Positions 62,794 through 64,000 of a DNA stretch of 64,000 nucleotides are shown in pieces. This DNA comes from Streptomyces polyasparticus (lineage in GTDB: Bacteria > Actinomycetota > Actinomycetes > Streptomycetales > Streptomycetaceae): contig NZ_JACTVJ010000006.1 of assembly GCF_014493765.1 (NCBI RefSeq), positions 124,001 through 188,000 of the forward strand. Reading direction: 5' to 3'. Each line of letters begins with the position of its first letter. Within the stretch, counting starts at the first letter, position 1. The notes under the pieces were generated by a model. It saw only the letters and a list, made by a program, of their open reading frames with translations, ran no database searches and had not been told where the DNA came from. The position numbers and the translations under genes were made by a program.

Positions 62794-63657
62794 TCAGCCC
62801 GTCGAGGCCGTCGCCTCCAGGGCCAGGCGATGCTCGCCCGCGTACACGTTCATGGAGTCGCCGCGCAGGAAACCGACCAGCGTGAGCCCGGTCTCCGCGG
62901 CCAGGTCGACCGCGAGCGAGGACGGCGCCGAGACCGCGGCGAGCACCGGGATCCCCGCCATCACGGCCTTCTGCGCCAGCTCGAACGAGGCGCGCCCCGA
63001 CACGAGCAGCACCGAGCGGGACAGCGGCAGCCGTCCCTCGCGCAGGGCCCGTCCGACGAGCTTGTCGACCGCGTTGTGCCGGCCCACGTCCTCGCGTATG
63101 TCGACCAGTTCGCCGTCCTCGGTGAAGAGCGCGGCGGCGTGCAGACCCCCGGTCCTGTCGAAGACCCGTTGTGCTGCCCGCAGCCGGTCGGGGAGGCGGG
63201 CGAGCAGTTCCGTGTCCAGACGGACCGGGGGAGCGGTGTCCCCTTCGGTGTCGTCGATCGGGAAGCGCGCGGTGGTGCGTACGGCGTCCAGGGACGCCTT
63301 TCCGCACAGGCCGCAGGACGAGGTCGTATAGACATTGCGCTCAAGGGTGATGTCGGGGATCACGACACCTGGAGCGGTCTTCACATCGACGACGTTGTAC
63401 GTGTTGGAGCCGTCGGCGGTCGCACCCGCGCAGTAGACGATCGACTGCAGTTCCTCGGCGGCGCCGAGCACGCCCTCGCTCACGAGGAAGCCCGCCGCGA
63501 GCGCGAAGTCGTCGCCCGGGGTGCGCATCGTGATGGCGAGCGGCTTGCCGTTGAGCCGGATTTCGAGGGGTTCCTCGGCGACCAGGGTGTCCGGGCGCGC
63601 GGAGATCTGTCCGCCCCGCACCCGGATGACCCGGCGCCGTTCCGTGACGCGTCCCAT
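62794..63657 (-). CDS. fdhD: Formate dehydrogenase accessory sulfurtransferase FdhD
   Basis: A 287-residue protein that transfers sulfur to the molybdenum cofactor of formate dehydrogenase, needed for its activity. The redox/sulfur motif SSCGLCGK (Cys115, Cys118) is present. EEPLEIRLNGKPLAITMRTPGDDFALAAGFLVSEG and REDVGRHNAVDKLVGRAL are highly characteristic, as is SVLLVSGRASFELAQKAVMAGIP. The start is the ATG at 63657, seven bases after the stop of the upstream iron-sulfur gene, so both form an operon. Confidence 0.96.
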   Translation of the reverse strand: MGRVTERRRVIRVRGGQISARPDTLVAEEPLEIRLNGKPLAITMRTPGDDFALAAGFLVSEGVLGAAEELQSIVYCAGATADGSNTYNVVDVKTAPGVVIPDITLERNVYTTSSCGLCGKASLDAVRTTARFPIDDTEGDTAPPVRLDTELLARLPDRLRAAQRVFDRTGGLHAAALFTEDGELVDIREDVGRHNAVDKLVGRALREGRLPLSRSVLLVSGRASFELAQKAVMAGIPVLAAVSAPSSLAVDLAAETGLTLVGFLRGDSMNVYAGEHRLALEATASTG

Positions 63658-63664
63658 GTCGTGA

Positions 63665-64000
63665 TCAGTCCCGGTTCTGTACGTGCTGGTAGCCGAAGCG
63701 GCCCTTGATGCAGAGATTGCCGTGGGTCACCGGGTTGTCGTGCGGCGAGGTGACCTTGACGATCTCATTGTCCTGCACGTGCAGGGTCAGATTGCAGCCC
63801 ACTCCGCAGTACGCGCAGACCGTGGTCGTCTCCGTCTGCTGCGACTCGTCCCAGGTCCCGGCCGCGCGCATGTCGAACTCGGACTTGAAGGACAGGGCGC
63901 CCGTCGGACAGACCTCGATGCAGTTGCCGCAGTACACGCACGCCGACTCGGTGAGTGGGCCGTCGTGCTCCACGGCGATACGGGCGTCGAATCCGCGCCC
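63665..64000 (-). CDS. Iron-sulfur protein of formate-dehydrogenase type (3' part)
   Basis: The C-terminal 111 codons of a larger protein whose start lies beyond the window. A ferredoxin-type [4Fe-4S] motif (SACVYCGNCIEVCPTGAL) is followed by the [4Fe-4S] domain that opens molybdopterin oxidoreductases (TTTVCAYCGVGCNLTLHVQDNEIVKVTSPHDNPVTHGNLCIKGRFGYQHVQ). The protein then stops, so here this domain ends the chain instead of leading into the molybdopterin body. It is probably a 2Fe-2S/4Fe-4S electron-transfer subunit; the catalytic subunit would be a separate gene. The next gene, fdhD, supports a formate dehydrogenase context. Confidence 0.85.
   Translation of the reverse strand, partial: GRGFDARIAVEHDGPLTESACVYCGNCIEVCPTGALSFKSEFDMRAAGTWDESQQTETTTVCAYCGVGCNLTLHVQDNEIVKVTSPHDNPVTHGNLCIKGRFGYQHVQNRD

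Overview
The window is a 64 kb stretch of a high-GC actinomycete chromosome, almost certainly Streptomyces. The evidence is very strong third-position G/C with many GTG and TTG starts, ATGA/GTGA operon overlaps, a ClpP3/ClpP4/PopR set, an ANTAR regulator, leaderless-looking promoters and DmdR1/IdeR-type iron boxes. No rRNA, tRNA, CRISPR array, integrase or transposase was seen.

Left part (1-16.7 kb): a truncated narG (minus strand), a tiny membrane protein, and a sensor-kinase/response-regulator pair. A MacB/FtsX-type ABC exporter follows; its promoter carries nearly the same palindrome as the kinase promoter. Next come an aldo/keto reductase, an MmyB-type regulator, a carbinolamine dehydratase and two methyltransferases. 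Then there is clpP3-clpP4 with a convergent popR (PopR boxes at both promoters, Ala-Ala C-terminus), a winged-helix regulator, a STAS-ANTAR protein and a second aldo/keto reductase.

Middle (16.9-26.5 kb): a branched-chain-amino-acid-type (Liv) ABC transporter in which both permeases and one ATPase are fused into a single 978-residue protein with a repetitive tail. An acyl-CoA synthetase lies upstream of it. A divergent WYL regulator / small-gene pair overlies a perfect 14-bp inverted repeat.

26.5-48.5 kb: a complete catecholate-peptide siderophore locus: an ABC ATPase, a binding lipoprotein, an M20 amidohydrolase, a dimodular NRPS with thioesterase, an MbtH protein, an MFS exporter, an enterochelin-type esterase and a fused FecCD permease. 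The DHB genes (dhbA, C, E, B and a free aryl carrier protein) follow, with an orphan, motif-less adenylation-domain remnant at the end. Three divergent promoters carry four iron boxes. The second A domain reads as threonine and the first suggests a basic residue, so the product is predicted to be of the griseobactin/streptobactin (DHB-Arg-Thr) type.

Right part (48.5-64 kb): a LysR regulator divergent from a bile-acid:sodium-symporter-family carrier, a secreted sialidase with a membrane-anchored partner, and a glutamine-dependent NAD synthetase. Next is a three-gene cassette (56.4-62.6 kb) whose first gene encodes a 1,754-residue caspase-like protease / Hsp90-like ATPase / repeated winged-helix protein, followed by a Cys-rich small protein and a three-TM protein. 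This is the best candidate for an undescribed conflict or cell-death system. The window ends in fdhD and a truncated iron-sulfur protein gene of formate-dehydrogenase type.
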